Source: Azotimanducus sp965199815 | GTDB lineage: Bacteria; Pseudomonadota; Gammaproteobacteria; Pseudomonadales; Azotimanducaceae | Assembly: GCA_965199815.1 (NCBI GenBank) | Contig: CBDATE010000004.1 | Span: 1-64,000, forward strand | Length of the DNA stretch: 64,000 nt | Direction of reading: 5' to 3' | Shown: piece by piece, positions 1-8,872 of the stretch | How the letters are laid out: each line of letters starts with the position of its first letter | Numbering within the stretch: the first letter of the stretch is position 1 | The notes under the pieces: generated by a model | Seen by the model: only the letters and a program-made list of their open reading frames with translations | The model's database searches: none | Told to the model about the DNA's origin: nothing | Made by a program: the position numbers and the translations under genes

Positions 1-2182
1 TTCACAGTCAAGCAGCGACGCATTGGCGTGCAGGCGCAGGTTGTCGGTGGGGAACCAGGTCACCTCGACTTCACCACCGATGTTCTCCTGGCTGGCGATG
101 TTGCGGAACTGGGTTTCCTGATCTGGATCCCCGAAGCGGTTGATGATGCGCACAACCTGGGAACGCACCACGTCCTCGAACTCGATCAGGAAAACCGAGG
201 CGTTGACGCGCAAGGTCTCGTCCAGCAGATCGGTCTTCAGACCCATCTCGTACTGGGTCGCCGTCTCGCGGTCGAAGGGCGTCGTGCAACTCGTGATGCT
301 GGCGCAGGTTTCAACAAAGCTGCCGGACTTGAATCCTTCCGAAGCCATGACGTAACCAAACATGTTCTCGGTGAACTGATAGTCCAGGCCGAGGCGGAAC
401 GAGAAGCCATCCCAGGAGTGGCTCTCATCGACGATGAAATCAAACTGCGACAGGGGCACGTTTTCGTCAAGCGTGTCATCCCCGTGGGTCTCGTTGAACA
501 GGTCCACCTGCGCCTGGGTCAGATTCGCGCCGGTGGGCGCAAAGAAGTCCTTTTTCTCATCCGAGTAGCGGGCGCCAAAGGTCAGGTTCATCTGCTCCGT
601 GAACGCATAAGTGCCGTCGAAGTAAACGCCCAATGCCTTGCCGTCTTGCGAACGCGGTGCATAGTTGGTGCGATCGTTTGCGGTTGGGTTGATCAACAGG
701 CAGCCATTGCCGTCCAGGAACAAGCCCGGCACCACACCGCTGGCGCCGTTTGCCACGTCGATATTCTCGATATCGCATATGGTGTCCGGCGCGAGAGCAC
801 TGATCGGCACGTCGCCGATGGAGTCGCCGTCAACATCCGCCAGCAGCGGCACGGCGGTAAAGCCAACATAGCTGATGGCGCGCCAGTCGAGTTCATTGAC
901 GAAGTAGCCAATCCCGGTCGTGAAATTGAACGCGCCGTCGAAGTCCGAAGCGGCGCGCAGCTCGATCTGCTGCTGCGTTCGCTCGACGTTGCGGGTGGCG
1001 TCAAACAGCGACGGGAACGCTTCTCCCGTGTAAGTGCTCGGCAAGCGCTCCTTCTGATCCAGGTGGCCGAGGTTCAGGTAAAAGCTCATGTGCTCCATGT
1101 CCAGGGTCTGTTCCAGAACCACCGTGGTCTTGTTGGTGCGGTGACCTTCCTCCATGCGCAATCCATCACCGCGAAAACTCACGCCGGTGTGAAACAAGCA
1201 GCCATCACCCTGTCCGGCGCAGGTGGTCTGGATGCCGGGGAAGCCCAGCGCGTTGAAAAGAAACGAGCGTTCGATGCCCTGTGAATCCACGCCATTGCGT
1301 GGCGTCTCGTTCACTGCCGGCGGCGTTTCCGAATCGTCGTCGAACAACTCGAAGTTCAGTTGAGCGCTATAGGTTTCCGTCGGCTCCCACAGGAGCTTGG
1401 CGCGAGCCATCTCGACATCCGACCCGCCCAGGCCTCGGCCATCGCCGTTGACCGGCAGGCCCAGTGGCGTTTGCGGCAGCGACTCGGTGCCAAAAATCGT
1501 GTGCACCTTGTCGTTGGTGTAGAAGCCGTCGTGCTTCGACCCGGAATAGACAATACGACCCGCCAGGGTTTCGCTCATGAGCGGCAAGTTCACCGCGACG
1601 CGAATCTGCTCCATGCCGTCGCTGCCCGCACGGACAACGAAATCCGAGGAGAACTCGTCCATGACCGGACGCTTGGTGCGCACCTGAACCACGCCTCCGG
1701 TCGTGTTCTTGCCGAACAGCGTGCCCTGGGGACCACGCAGAATCTCGATGGACTCCACGTCGAAGCTGTCAAGCAACTGAGATTGGCTGTGGGCCAAGGC
1801 GAAGCCGTCGATCACCACACCGATTGCCGTGTCGATCGTGGTGATGATGTCGTTGGTGCCGGTGCCGCGTATTGCGAACGACGCCGCGTTGAACCCGGTC
1901 ACGTTCTCCATCACCACATTGGGCGACAAGTCGGCTACGCCACGAATGTCGGTCATGAAACGCTTTTCGATCTGCTCCGGCGTGATCGTCGTTACTGACA
2001 GGGCGGTGGACTGCTGGTCCGTCTCTCGCCGCGTCGCAGTGACGATGACCTCGTCGATTACGCGCCTGTCGGCCTCATCCGTCACGGCCTGCGCCGACGC
2101 CAGGGGGGGGGGGGGGGGCGAACGCCCAGGCAATCAGCAGGCTCCCAGCAGCAACCAGGGCCGCAGTCATTCTTCGGGTCAT
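1..2182 (-). CDS. TonB-dependent receptor, 3' end beyond window, frameshifted in signal-peptide region
   Basis: Outer-membrane TonB-dependent receptor that would import a ligand using energy from TonB. The minus frame reads DEVIVTATRR (TonB-box/plug start), then a plug domain with IRGTGTND and EILRGPQGTLFGKNTTGG. It stays open in the stretches I translated down to base 1, ending TWFPTDNLRLHANASLLDCE, typical of a late beta-barrel strand. The start ATG at 2182 (second ATG at 2170) opens a good signal peptide (MTRRMTAALVAAGSLLIAWA). This frame meets 16 consecutive C residues and then stops at TGA in the frame of GVGAGRDG. The mature frame (LASAQAVTDEADRR) is one base out: 15 or 18 C would join the two. 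The C-terminus lies outside the window. The ligand is unknown; the adjacent lig genes suggest an aromatic compound, which is inference. Confidence 0.85.
2103..2118. repeat. 16-base G/C homopolymer inside the receptor signal-peptide region
   Basis: Sixteen consecutive G on the plus strand (C in the gene) sit between the signal peptide and the mature receptor sequence. At this length the signal peptide and the plug are in different frames. Such tracts are classic sites of slipped-strand phase variation. They are also common sites of sequencing or assembly error. Confidence 0.9.
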
Positions 2183-2336
2183 CTCTCTCCTCCCTGAGCA
2201 AGTCCACAAGGCCCGGACACGCAGGACGCGGCACCCGGGCCGGCGAAAAAGCGGCCATCATACCATCGCCAACGCAGATGCCAAGACAGCCGGGCGGGCG
2301 CCGTCTTGCAGCGCCAGGGACGGCGGTCAGGCCTGT

Positions 2337-3218
2337 TCAGTCTTCCTCTGGCCAATACAATCGTGTGGGGTTATCCACGAGTAGCGCTTGGCGCAATGCT
2401 TCTGTTTTCGCGATGCGCGGGATCATGTCCACCAGCTTGCCATCATCAGGCATGTGCGATTTCATGTTGGGGTGCGGCCAGTCGGTGCCCCACAGCACGC
2501 GATCGGGGAATCGATCGATCAGATTGCTGGAGAAGGGGACGACGTCATCGTAGGTGTCAGGCCCGGAAACCGACAGCCGCTCGGGACAACTCACCTTGCT
2601 CCAGATGTTTTCGTTGTCTTCCATGAGATTCACGAATCTCTGAAACTCAGGGCCATCCACGGGTTGAGTCGCATCCGGGCGGCCCATGTGGTCAACGACC
2701 ACGGTCGTGGGTAACGCCGTGATCAGGTCCTGGATTTCCGGCAGCTCCGCCGCTTCGAAGTAGATAACGATGTGCCAGCCGTAGTGGGCCACGCGAGACG
2801 CGATCTCCATGAGATCTTCATGGGGTAGCCTGTCGACGAGCCGCTTCACGAAGTTGAAGCGTACGCCGCGCACGCCGGCCTCGTTGAGCGCATCAAGTTC
2901 ATCGTCTCCGACGCCCCGGCGCACGGTGGCGACACCTCGGGCCATGCCGTTGCTATTGCGCAAGGCATCTACCAGGGCGCGATTGTCGGCGCCATGGCAG
3001 GTCGCCTGCACGATCACATTGCGGGCAAAGCCCAGGTGATCACGCAGTTTCCACAGTGTGTCCTTGCCCGCATCACAGGGCGTGTACTTGCGCTCCGGCG
3101 CGAACGGGAACTGCGCCGCCGGTCCGAATACGTGGCAATGGGCATCTACTGCGCCCGGTGGCGGCTGGTAACCGGGCTTGGCCGGGGCCGGGTGAAAGGG
3201 TAACCAGTCTGGATCCAT
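2337..3218 (-). CDS. ligI: 2-pyrone-4,6-dicarboxylate lactonase LigI
   Basis: Amidohydrolase-superfamily enzyme of 293 residues, the usual LigI length. It hydrolyses 2-pyrone-4,6-dicarboxylate (PDC) to 4-oxalomesaconate in the protocatechuate 4,5-cleavage pathway. Visible motifs are DAHCHVFG (His27 and His29), RGVRFNFVKRLVD around residues 117-129, VVVDHMGRPD near 173-182, and WGTDWPHPN with the catalytic Asp near 246. The C-terminus, NPTRLYWPEED, is highly characteristic of LigI. It is divergent from ligJ with about 145 bases between starts, so a shared control region is likely. The start has no strong Shine-Dalgarno sequence. A second, destroyed copy lies at 34.2-36.3 kb. Confidence 0.93.
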   Translation of the reverse strand: MDPDWLPFHPAPAKPGYQPPPGAVDAHCHVFGPAAQFPFAPERKYTPCDAGKDTLWKLRDHLGFARNVIVQATCHGADNRALVDALRNSNGMARGVATVRRGVGDDELDALNEAGVRGVRFNFVKRLVDRLPHEDLMEIASRVAHYGWHIVIYFEAAELPEIQDLITALPTTVVVDHMGRPDATQPVDGPEFQRFVNLMEDNENIWSKVSCPERLSVSGPDTYDDVVPFSSNLIDRFPDRVLWGTDWPHPNMKSHMPDDGKLVDMIPRIAKTEALRQALLVDNPTRLYWPEED

Positions 3219-3363
3219 GTCAGCACGCTACGTGAACCCGTCCCGCGGGGTCGTGAGAATACATTGCCGGGCGTTGGAGAATCGTCCATGGCGACTCGAT
3301 ACCTGCAGTGGCGATGGTAGCATGGGCGCCCATCGAAACAGCCCGGATAACGCGAGCAGATCA

Positions 3364-4377
3364 GTGATCATCGACTGCCACGGCCACTATACAACCGCCC
3401 CGGACGAACTTGGTGAATACCGAGACGCGCAGAAGGCCGAGCTTGAGAAAGACCCGCTTGCACAGGGCAGCAAAGCGTTGGTGGACATCAGCGATCAACA
3501 GATCCGCGACAGCCTGGAAGGCGCGCAGCTCAAGATGCAGGCTGATCGCGGCACCGACCTGACGATCTTCTCACCACGGGCGTCGTGGATGGGGCACCAC
3601 ATCGGCAACGAGCACACGTCGCGCCACTGGACCGAGCTCTGTAACGAGCTGATCTACCGCATCACCAGGATGTACCCCGACAACTTCGCTGGCGTTGCCC
3701 AGTTGCCCCAGTCACCCGGTGCTTCCATGGACAATTCCATTGCCGAACTGGAGCGCTGCGTAAACGAATATGGCTTCATCGGCTGCAACCTGAACCCGGA
3801 CCCCTCCGGCGGCTACTGGATCGGTCCAGAACTGGGCGACCGTTACTGGTACCCGTTCTACGAGAAGATGTGCGAGCTGGACGTGCCGGCCATGATCCAC
3901 GTCAGCGCGGCCTGCAATCCAAACTTTCACACCACCGGTTCACACTATCTCGGTGCAGATACCACGGCGTTCATGCAGATGCTCACCTCCGACCTGCTGC
4001 TCGACTTCCCCGATATCAAGTTCATCATTCCCCATGGCGGCGGCGCGGTGCCCTATCACTGGGGCCGGTTTCGTGGGCTGGTGCAGGCCATGGACGGCAA
4101 GCCTGCTCTGGAAGAACTGGTGCTGAACAACGTTTACTTCGATACCTGCGTGTATCATCAGCCCGGCATCGACCTGCTGCTGAATGTCATCCCTGCCGAG
4201 AACATTCTGTTCGCCTCGGAACTGCTCGGCGCGGTGCGCGGCGTTGATCCGAATACCGGGTACAACTACGACGACACGAAGCGCTACATCGACGCGTCTG
4301 CCAACGCATCACCGGAAAACAAGGAGAAGATCTTCGCCGGTAATGCCCGCAGAGTTTTCCCGCGCTTGCAAGCATGA
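3364..4377 (+). CDS. ligJ: 4-oxalomesaconate hydratase LigJ
   Basis: Amidohydrolase-fold hydratase converting 4-oxalomesaconate to 4-carboxy-4-hydroxy-2-oxoadipate. I chose the GTG at 3364 (VIIDCHGHYTTAP) because family members begin almost exactly at this DCHGHYT metal-binding motif. The result is 337 residues, close to the usual 340; the upstream in-frame extension to 3217 has no family support. Other motifs are TIFSPRASWMGHH, GFIGCNLNPDPSGGYW, IPHGGGAVPYHWGRFRGL and FDTCVYHQPGI, all typical of LigJ. The stop overlaps the galD start as ATGA, so the genes are probably translationally coupled. Confidence 0.92.
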   Translation: MIIDCHGHYTTAPDELGEYRDAQKAELEKDPLAQGSKALVDISDQQIRDSLEGAQLKMQADRGTDLTIFSPRASWMGHHIGNEHTSRHWTELCNELIYRITRMYPDNFAGVAQLPQSPGASMDNSIAELERCVNEYGFIGCNLNPDPSGGYWIGPELGDRYWYPFYEKMCELDVPAMIHVSAACNPNFHTTGSHYLGADTTAFMQMLTSDLLLDFPDIKFIIPHGGGAVPYHWGRFRGLVQAMDGKPALEELVLNNVYFDTCVYHQPGIDLLLNVIPAENILFASELLGAVRGVDPNTGYNYDDTKRYIDASANASPENKEKIFAGNARRVFPRLQA

Positions 4378-5426
4378 GCACGATTCCCTGCTGCCTCATT
4401 CGCGGTGGCACCAGCAGAGGCGCGTACTTCCTGGCCAGGGACTTGCCGCAAGACGAAGACGAACGAAACGCCTTGCTCATCCGCGTGATGGGCGGGCCGG
4501 ACCCACTGCAGATCGACGGCATCGGCGGCGGGCACCCGCTCACCAGCAAGGTCGCCGTGTTGCAACCATCCGCAGAGCCGGATATCGACGTATCGTATCT
4601 TTTTCTACAGATTGACCCGACCGCGCAGACGGTCAGTGATGCCCAGAATTGCGGAAACATCCTGGCCGGTGTCGGCGTGTACGCGATCGAAAACGGCATG
4701 GTGAAGACCTTCGACCCCCTCACTACCGTGCGCGTACGCATGGAAAACACCGGCGCCGTATGCCATCTGGACCTGCAGACGCCAGGGCGGCGACTACGGC
4801 GCGAAGGAGACGCCGCCATTGATGGTGTGCCGCGCACCGCTGCGCCCATAGTCTGCAACTACCTGGACATCGCCGGGTCGAGCTGCGGCGCACTCCTGCC
4901 CACCGGCAATGCATCAGATGAAGTGGAAGGCATACAGGTGACCTGCGTGGACAACGGGATGCCGGTGGTGGTGACGCGCGCGGCAGATCTCGGTACGACC
5001 GGGCAGGAGTCGCCCGAACAGCTCGACGCCAACGAACCACTGAAAGCCCGGCTGGAAGCCATAAGGCTGGCAATCGCACCGCGCATGAACCTGGGCGATG
5101 TCAGCGAGAAGTCGGTGCCCAAGATGTGCATGGTGAGCAAGCCCGCACGTCACGGATCGATTTCAACTCGCACGTTCATTCCCCACGTGTGCCACAAGTC
5201 CATTGGCGTGCTGGGCGCCGTTTCCGTCGCTACAGCCTGCCTGGTCACGTGCTCTGTGGTCGAGGATCTGGCCGAGGTTCCCGACGGAGACCTGAAAGTC
5301 CTGAATGTCGAACACCCAAGCGGCTCATTCACCGTGCAGCTGAGTCTTGATGCCCGCGGCACGGTTTCAAGAGCCGGTGTCGTGCGCACCGCGCGAATGC
5401 TGTTGCAAGGAGAAGTGCACACATGA
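4374..5426 (+). CDS. galD: 4-oxalomesaconate tautomerase GalD (PrpF family)
   Basis: PrpF-type isomerase of 350 residues with a diaminopimelate-epimerase-like fold. It interconverts keto and enol forms of 4-oxalomesaconate, supplying the tautomer used by the hydratase. Visible features are the N-terminal CCLIRGGTSRGAYF, the DGIGGGHPLTSKVA loop, SDAQNCGNILAGVG carrying a conserved Cys, and the C-terminal EHPSGS with VVRTARMLLQGEV. It overlaps ligJ and galC by 4 bases each (ATGA). A 50-codon fragment of a second galD lies at 36520-36674. GalD is assigned over a propionate-type PrpF because of its lig neighbours and the decayed paralogue, which sits in the same context. Confidence 0.88.
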   Translation: MSTIPCCLIRGGTSRGAYFLARDLPQDEDERNALLIRVMGGPDPLQIDGIGGGHPLTSKVAVLQPSAEPDIDVSYLFLQIDPTAQTVSDAQNCGNILAGVGVYAIENGMVKTFDPLTTVRVRMENTGAVCHLDLQTPGRRLRREGDAAIDGVPRTAAPIVCNYLDIAGSSCGALLPTGNASDEVEGIQVTCVDNGMPVVVTRAADLGTTGQESPEQLDANEPLKARLEAIRLAIAPRMNLGDVSEKSVPKMCMVSKPARHGSISTRTFIPHVCHKSIGVLGAVSVATACLVTCSVVEDLAEVPDGDLKVLNVEHPSGSFTVQLSLDARGTVSRAGVVRTARMLLQGEVHT

Positions 5427-6100
5427 AGCATGTGGCAGTCAGAAACATCGAACGGGCAGACGCCGAAACCATCGACGCGCTGGGCAAATACGGCGTCGCG
5501 ACGGTACATGAAGCCCAGGGCCGCTTTGGCCTGCTGCAGCCGTATATGCGGCCAATCTATCCAGGTGCGCGCATTACCGGCAGCGCCATTACGATTCTCG
5601 CTCATCCAGGCGACAACTGGATGCTGCATGTGGCCATTGAGCTGTGCCAGCCGGGTGATGTACTGGTGGTGGCGTTATCTGCGGAGAATACCGACGGCAT
5701 GTTCGGCGATCTGCTGGCGACATCGGCGCAGGCACGCGGCGTGCGCGGACTGATCATTGACGCCGGTGTACGTGATGTGGCCGACCTCAAGACAATGAAT
5801 TTTCCGGTCTGGTCGAAAGCCATCTCCGCCAAGGGAACCGTCAAAGCCACGCCCGGTTCGGTAAACGTGCCGGTGGTATGTGCCGGCTGCCTGGTCAACC
5901 CAGGCGATGTGATTATCGCAGACGACGACGGGGTCTGCGTGGCGCCTCGCAGGACAGCGGCGGATGCCTTGGAAAAGGCCAGACAGCGCGCAGACGGCGA
6001 AGAAGAAAAACGACTGCGCCTGGCCGCCGGCGAACTGGGCCTGGACCTTTACAACATGCGGGACAAACTTGCCGCCGCAGGGCTGGAGTACATCGAATGA
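5423..6100 (+). CDS. galC: 4-carboxy-4-hydroxy-2-oxoadipate aldolase (GalC/LigK/ProA)
   Basis: Class II pyruvate aldolase of the RraA-like HMG/CHA family, 225 residues. It cleaves 4-carboxy-4-hydroxy-2-oxoadipate to pyruvate and oxaloacetate, the last step of protocatechuate meta-cleavage. The active-site signature GDLLATSAQARGVRGL (about 95-110) is followed by DAGVRDVADL with the Arg117-Asp118 pair used for substrate and metal. It overlaps galD by 4 bases, and its own stop overlaps a vestigial ligC start (ATGA at 6097). The length and the GVRD motif fit the aldolase better than RraA itself, and the operon context agrees. Confidence 0.9.
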   Translation: MKHVAVRNIERADAETIDALGKYGVATVHEAQGRFGLLQPYMRPIYPGARITGSAITILAHPGDNWMLHVAIELCQPGDVLVVALSAENTDGMFGDLLATSAQARGVRGLIIDAGVRDVADLKTMNFPVWSKAISAKGTVKATPGSVNVPVVCAGCLVNPGDVIIADDDGVCVAPRRTAADALEKARQRADGEEEKRLRLAAGELGLDLYNMRDKLAAAGLEYIE

Positions 6101-6138
6101 AAGTCACCATGGTCGGCAATGGCGCCTTCTGCAAATAG
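6097..6138 (+). pseudogene. Vestigial 5' end of ligC (13 codons)
   Basis: An ATG overlapping the galC stop opens MKVTMVGNGAFCK and then TAG. This matches the first residues of the intact LigC at 36671 (MKVCMAGEGAFANK) and the expected operon position of ligC. The rest of the gene is absent; unrelated sequence and a DUF1932-type dehydrogenase follow. I read it as a truncated ligC. Chance resemblance is unlikely given the position and the ATGA coupling. Confidence 0.75.
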
Positions 6139-6157
6139 AGGCCGCGATCCCCACCTG

Positions 6158-7030
6158 ATGGTACAAAAGGACCTTCGCATTGGATTCGTTGGTTTTGGCG
6201 AAGTTGGCCAAGCGCTGGCCTCGGGGTGGCGCGATGCAGGCTACGAGGCCGAAATATTCGCATTCGACGTTCTGGACAAGACGCCCGAATTCAAGCAGTC
6301 GAGTGTTACCGGAGTAGATGGCCTGGCCGGCATCAGGGAAAGCGCCAATCTGATCATCAGTGCGGTGACTGCTGATCAACAACTGATCGTGGCAAGACAG
6401 CTTGGACGTCTTGGCGAAGGTACGGTGTATCTCGACGTAAATTCGGTAGCGCCCGGAAAGAAGCAGGTTGCCGCTGAAGTCATTGGTCCGGCCTACACTG
6501 ACGTCGCTGTTCTCTCACCGATCCACCCCCATCGACATGGCTCGTCCATGTACGCCGCCGGCCCATCGGCCCCTGAGGTCAAAACAGCAATTGAGTCTCT
6601 TCTACCAAACTGTGCATTCATTTCTACCCGCGTCGGAGATGCTGCGCTCATCAAAATGATCCGTAGCGTCTTCGTAAAGGGGATAGAGGCGGTTACCACT
6701 GAATGCGCTATCGCAGCTCACACAACAGGGTTGGCCGAGCGGATCTATCCGTCGCTGGATGTCGTCCTGCGACACCACACAGCGAAAGATCTGACCGAGT
6801 ATTCCATGGAAAGAGTGGCAACCCACGGCGCTCGTCGCTCAGCGGAAATGCTTGATGTGTGTGACACTCTGGTCGCAATTGGCGCACCAGACACGATGTC
6901 TCGTGCAACTGCGGCGTTTCAACGTATGGTGGGGTCGCTTGATCTTCGCAACCAACCCAAGGGCCTGGACGCCCTGAGTGAGCGCATCATGCATGCACTA
7001 AGCCAGAACCAGGAAAAGACGGTGGAGTAG
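6158..7030 (+). CDS. NAD(P)-binding dehydrogenase, 6-phosphogluconate/3-hydroxyisobutyrate dehydrogenase-like (DUF1932)
   Basis: Protein of 290 residues with an N-terminal Rossmann motif, IGFVGFGEVGQALASGW, and a helical C-terminal domain (KMIRSVFVKGIEAVTTEC) resembling the DUF1932 domain of beta-hydroxyacid dehydrogenases. The substrate cannot be read from sequence. I took the ATG at 6158 because the Rossmann strand begins just after it; an upstream in-frame start at 6119 lies next to the ligC stub. The gene sits exactly where ligC would be expected. LigC is also an NAD(P)-dependent dehydrogenase but of the unrelated Gfo/Idh/MocA family, so functional replacement is only speculation. Confidence 0.75.
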   Translation: MVQKDLRIGFVGFGEVGQALASGWRDAGYEAEIFAFDVLDKTPEFKQSSVTGVDGLAGIRESANLIISAVTADQQLIVARQLGRLGEGTVYLDVNSVAPGKKQVAAEVIGPAYTDVAVLSPIHPHRHGSSMYAAGPSAPEVKTAIESLLPNCAFISTRVGDAALIKMIRSVFVKGIEAVTTECAIAAHTTGLAERIYPSLDVVLRHHTAKDLTEYSMERVATHGARRSAEMLDVCDTLVAIGAPDTMSRATAAFQRMVGSLDLRNQPKGLDALSERIMHALSQNQEKTVE

Positions 7031-7101
7031 TTTGCGGTTTGTCGATTGAGCGCTTCACGCTCGTCAACGTACAGCATCGGCAGCTCCACTGAACAGGTCG
7101 A

Positions 7102-7640
7102 TCAGAATAACGACCCGGCCGGCCCGGAGATCGAGTGGTATCCCTGAAACTGAAGGATGCCTTCATAGCCCAGATTTCGGCCGATGCCCGAATCCTTGAA
7201 ACCTCCGAACGGACCACGCCCATCCTGAGCGGTCGGCCCATGCGCATTCAGATAGGTGTACCCGGCTTCCAACTGGCGCGCGATACGCATTGCTCGATCC
7301 ATGTCGCTGCTCCAAACCGAAGAACAAAGACCAAAGTTGGAAGCATTGGCCAAGGCAACGGCCTCTTCTTCCGATTCAAAGGACATGATCGGCAAAACAG
7401 GGCCAAATTGTTCTTCACGCACAACGCTCAACTCATGGTCTGGCTGATAAACCAGCGTCGGCTTCTGAAAATAACCCCTGGCGTAGAGAGCTTCATCGGG
7501 AACCTGACCACATTCCCGAATTTCGGCGCCCGATGCACGTGCCTCGGCAATCATGTCAGTCACTACCTTGAGCTGACCGGCGTTATTGACCGGACCCATA
7601 TCCGTGTCATCCAAAAGCCCATCACCGACCACCATCCGCT
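7102..7640 (-). pseudogene. Aldehyde dehydrogenase, C-terminal fragment
   Basis: About 178 codons match the last third of an NAD-dependent aldehyde dehydrogenase: GPVNNAGQLKVV, then REEQFGPVLPIMSFESEEEA, then GPFGGFKDSGIGRN. The cofactor-binding region and the catalytic Cys-containing segment, about 300 residues, are absent. The in-frame sequence upstream of 7640 (reading back QGRWPCADAGLTQ) does not resemble the family. This is a truncated, presumably non-functional gene. It may once have followed the 6158 dehydrogenase region in a larger aromatic or aldehyde gene set. Confidence 0.8.
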
Positions 7641-7926
7641 CGCAAACCTGCGTCAGCCCTGCATCTGCGCAAGGCCACCGCCCTTGAACCGCACCAGCAA
7701 CCCATCTACGACGCTCTTGGCATACATCCTGACGCCGGCGGCTTCGTCAAAACGGTCATCTGAACAAGATCAACTCCCCAAAAGGCGCTCATTGTAGTGC
7801 CTTACGCCAAATTATTTCCCCCTAACACAATGATTATTATCACTTTTAATTTCTCATTGGTAAACTTGGGTTAGGAAGTTCAGGCCGGGACTTGTAAACA
7901 CTGTCGGCCAAACAGACCGCGAGAAG
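7641..7926. other. Degraded, partly AT-rich intergenic stretch
   Basis: Left of about 7770 a short minus-strand open stretch ends at 7653 with the plausible coding text RMYAKSVVDGLLVRFKGGG. It may be the tail of another lost gene that I cannot identify. Bases 7795-7875 are markedly AT-rich compared with the surroundings and contain a Fur-box-like site. No intact gene is seen. Confidence 0.5.
7828..7842 (-). promoter_or_regulatory. Fur-box-like site, orphaned
   Basis: On the minus strand this reads TGATAATAATCATTG, matching 11 of 14 defined positions of the 7-1-7 Fur consensus TGATAATNATTATCA. It lies in an AT-rich patch next to gene remnants, so the gene it controlled may be lost. Low confidence without an expression or binding test. 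Confidence 0.35.
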
Positions 7927-8385
7927 CTATCGAAACGCCGCGCCGGTCTTCGCCATCTGCCAATGGACAGCCTGCGCCGTGTTGAGTTCGATGGGGGAAA
8001 GCACCCCCGCGCCCTGGGAATCCGGGCTCCATGGGTCGCGAGTGCGCCGCGCCGCAACCATGCCATAGCCATAGTCCTGCGCCAACTGCGCCATCAAGAA
8101 GGCGCTGTGGCCACTTGTCAAGCCAGCGAGCACCAGTGGCGCACCAGCGAGAAGCGGCTGCATCTCGAACCAGAACGCCGAAAGATCGGCGTGATGAATC
8201 TCGCGCACGTTCATCGCGAAGTTTCGCCGCGACAGCCAATCGCGCGCTGAGCGAGGATGCGCGTCGGGTTCAAGCAAGAAGTAGTCTATGCGCCGCGACG
8301 CCGCGCCTTCCCCAGCCCAGGCGGGCAACGTCATCAAACCAGCGCCGATTGCGCTCATCTGGGCAAATTCTCGGCGCGTGATCAT
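7927..8385 (-). CDS. Tat-signal hypothetical protein at the end of the 4-cresol dehydrogenase operon (PchX-like position)
   Basis: Protein of 152 residues starting MITRREFAQMSAIGAGLMTLP, a twin-arginine signal with a hydrophobic stretch, which predicts export to the periplasm. The ATG at 8385 overlaps the stop of the upstream cytochrome gene (ATGA), so it is the third gene of the pchF-pchC unit. I do not recognise a catalytic motif. In pseudomonads an extra small protein, PchX, accompanies pchC and pchF; equivalence here is by position only. Family members may assist periplasmic assembly of the flavocytochrome, but nothing in the sequence proves it. Confidence 0.7.
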   Translation of the reverse strand: MITRREFAQMSAIGAGLMTLPAWAGEGAASRRIDYFLLEPDAHPRSARDWLSRRNFAMNVREIHHADLSAFWFEMQPLLAGAPLVLAGLTSGHSAFLMAQLAQDYGYGMVAARRTRDPWSPDSQGAGVLSPIELNTAQAVHWQMAKTGAAFR

Positions 8386-8789
8386 TCTTCCGCCGCCACC
8401 GGCTGCGCGAGGTATTGGCCGAGCCATTCCAGATCATCGTCCGAAACCTCGGTCTTTCGGAACGTCGGCATCGACTTCACTCCGTTGCGCACAAACAACT
8501 CGATGTACGCGGTGGTCAATCCCCCACGCTCGGTCAACAATGCAGGAATGGCGCCCTTGTACTTGCGCATCAGCGCCTCGGTGCCCGCCATCCCAGGGCC
8601 TGTGTCATGGCAGATGATGCACCACTGCTCATACACCTGCCGACCCCGCTCAATCCCCGTCGCCTTCTCCCTGGCCTCGTATCCGTAGGTTTCGATGATC
8701 CGCTCGCTTGAGCCGGCATCCTCCTGCCCGACCGCCGCGACAGGCGCACTCAGCGCCAGCGCCGCGCAGCAGAAGAAACTGCGCATCAT
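8382..8789 (-). CDS. pchC: c-type cytochrome subunit of 4-cresol dehydrogenase
   Basis: Protein of 135 residues with a signal peptide (MMRSFFCCAALALSAPVAAVG) and one haem c site, CIICH, in RQVYEQWCIICHDTGPGMAG. A likely axial Met lies in NGVKSMPTF. It would accept electrons in the periplasm from the flavoprotein encoded just upstream. I chose the start at 8789 because it follows GGGAGA at good spacing and gives a clean signal peptide; longer in-frame starts do not. It overlaps the next gene by 4 bases. Confidence 0.87.
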   Translation of the reverse strand: MMRSFFCCAALALSAPVAAVGQEDAGSSERIIETYGYEAREKATGIERGRQVYEQWCIICHDTGPGMAGTEALMRKYKGAIPALLTERGGLTTAYIELFVRNGVKSMPTFRKTEVSDDDLEWLGQYLAQPVAAEE

Positions 8790-8872
8790 GTGTCTTGTCT
8801 CCCTTGCTTCCAAACCCATCCGAATGGCACGAACGCGGGGCCACCCGCCGCACTTTCGACGCACCGAAACGC

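Noticed and set aside
28..1284. 418-codon plus-strand open frame
   Set aside because: In exact antisense register with the TonB receptor, whose minus-strand text fits the family.
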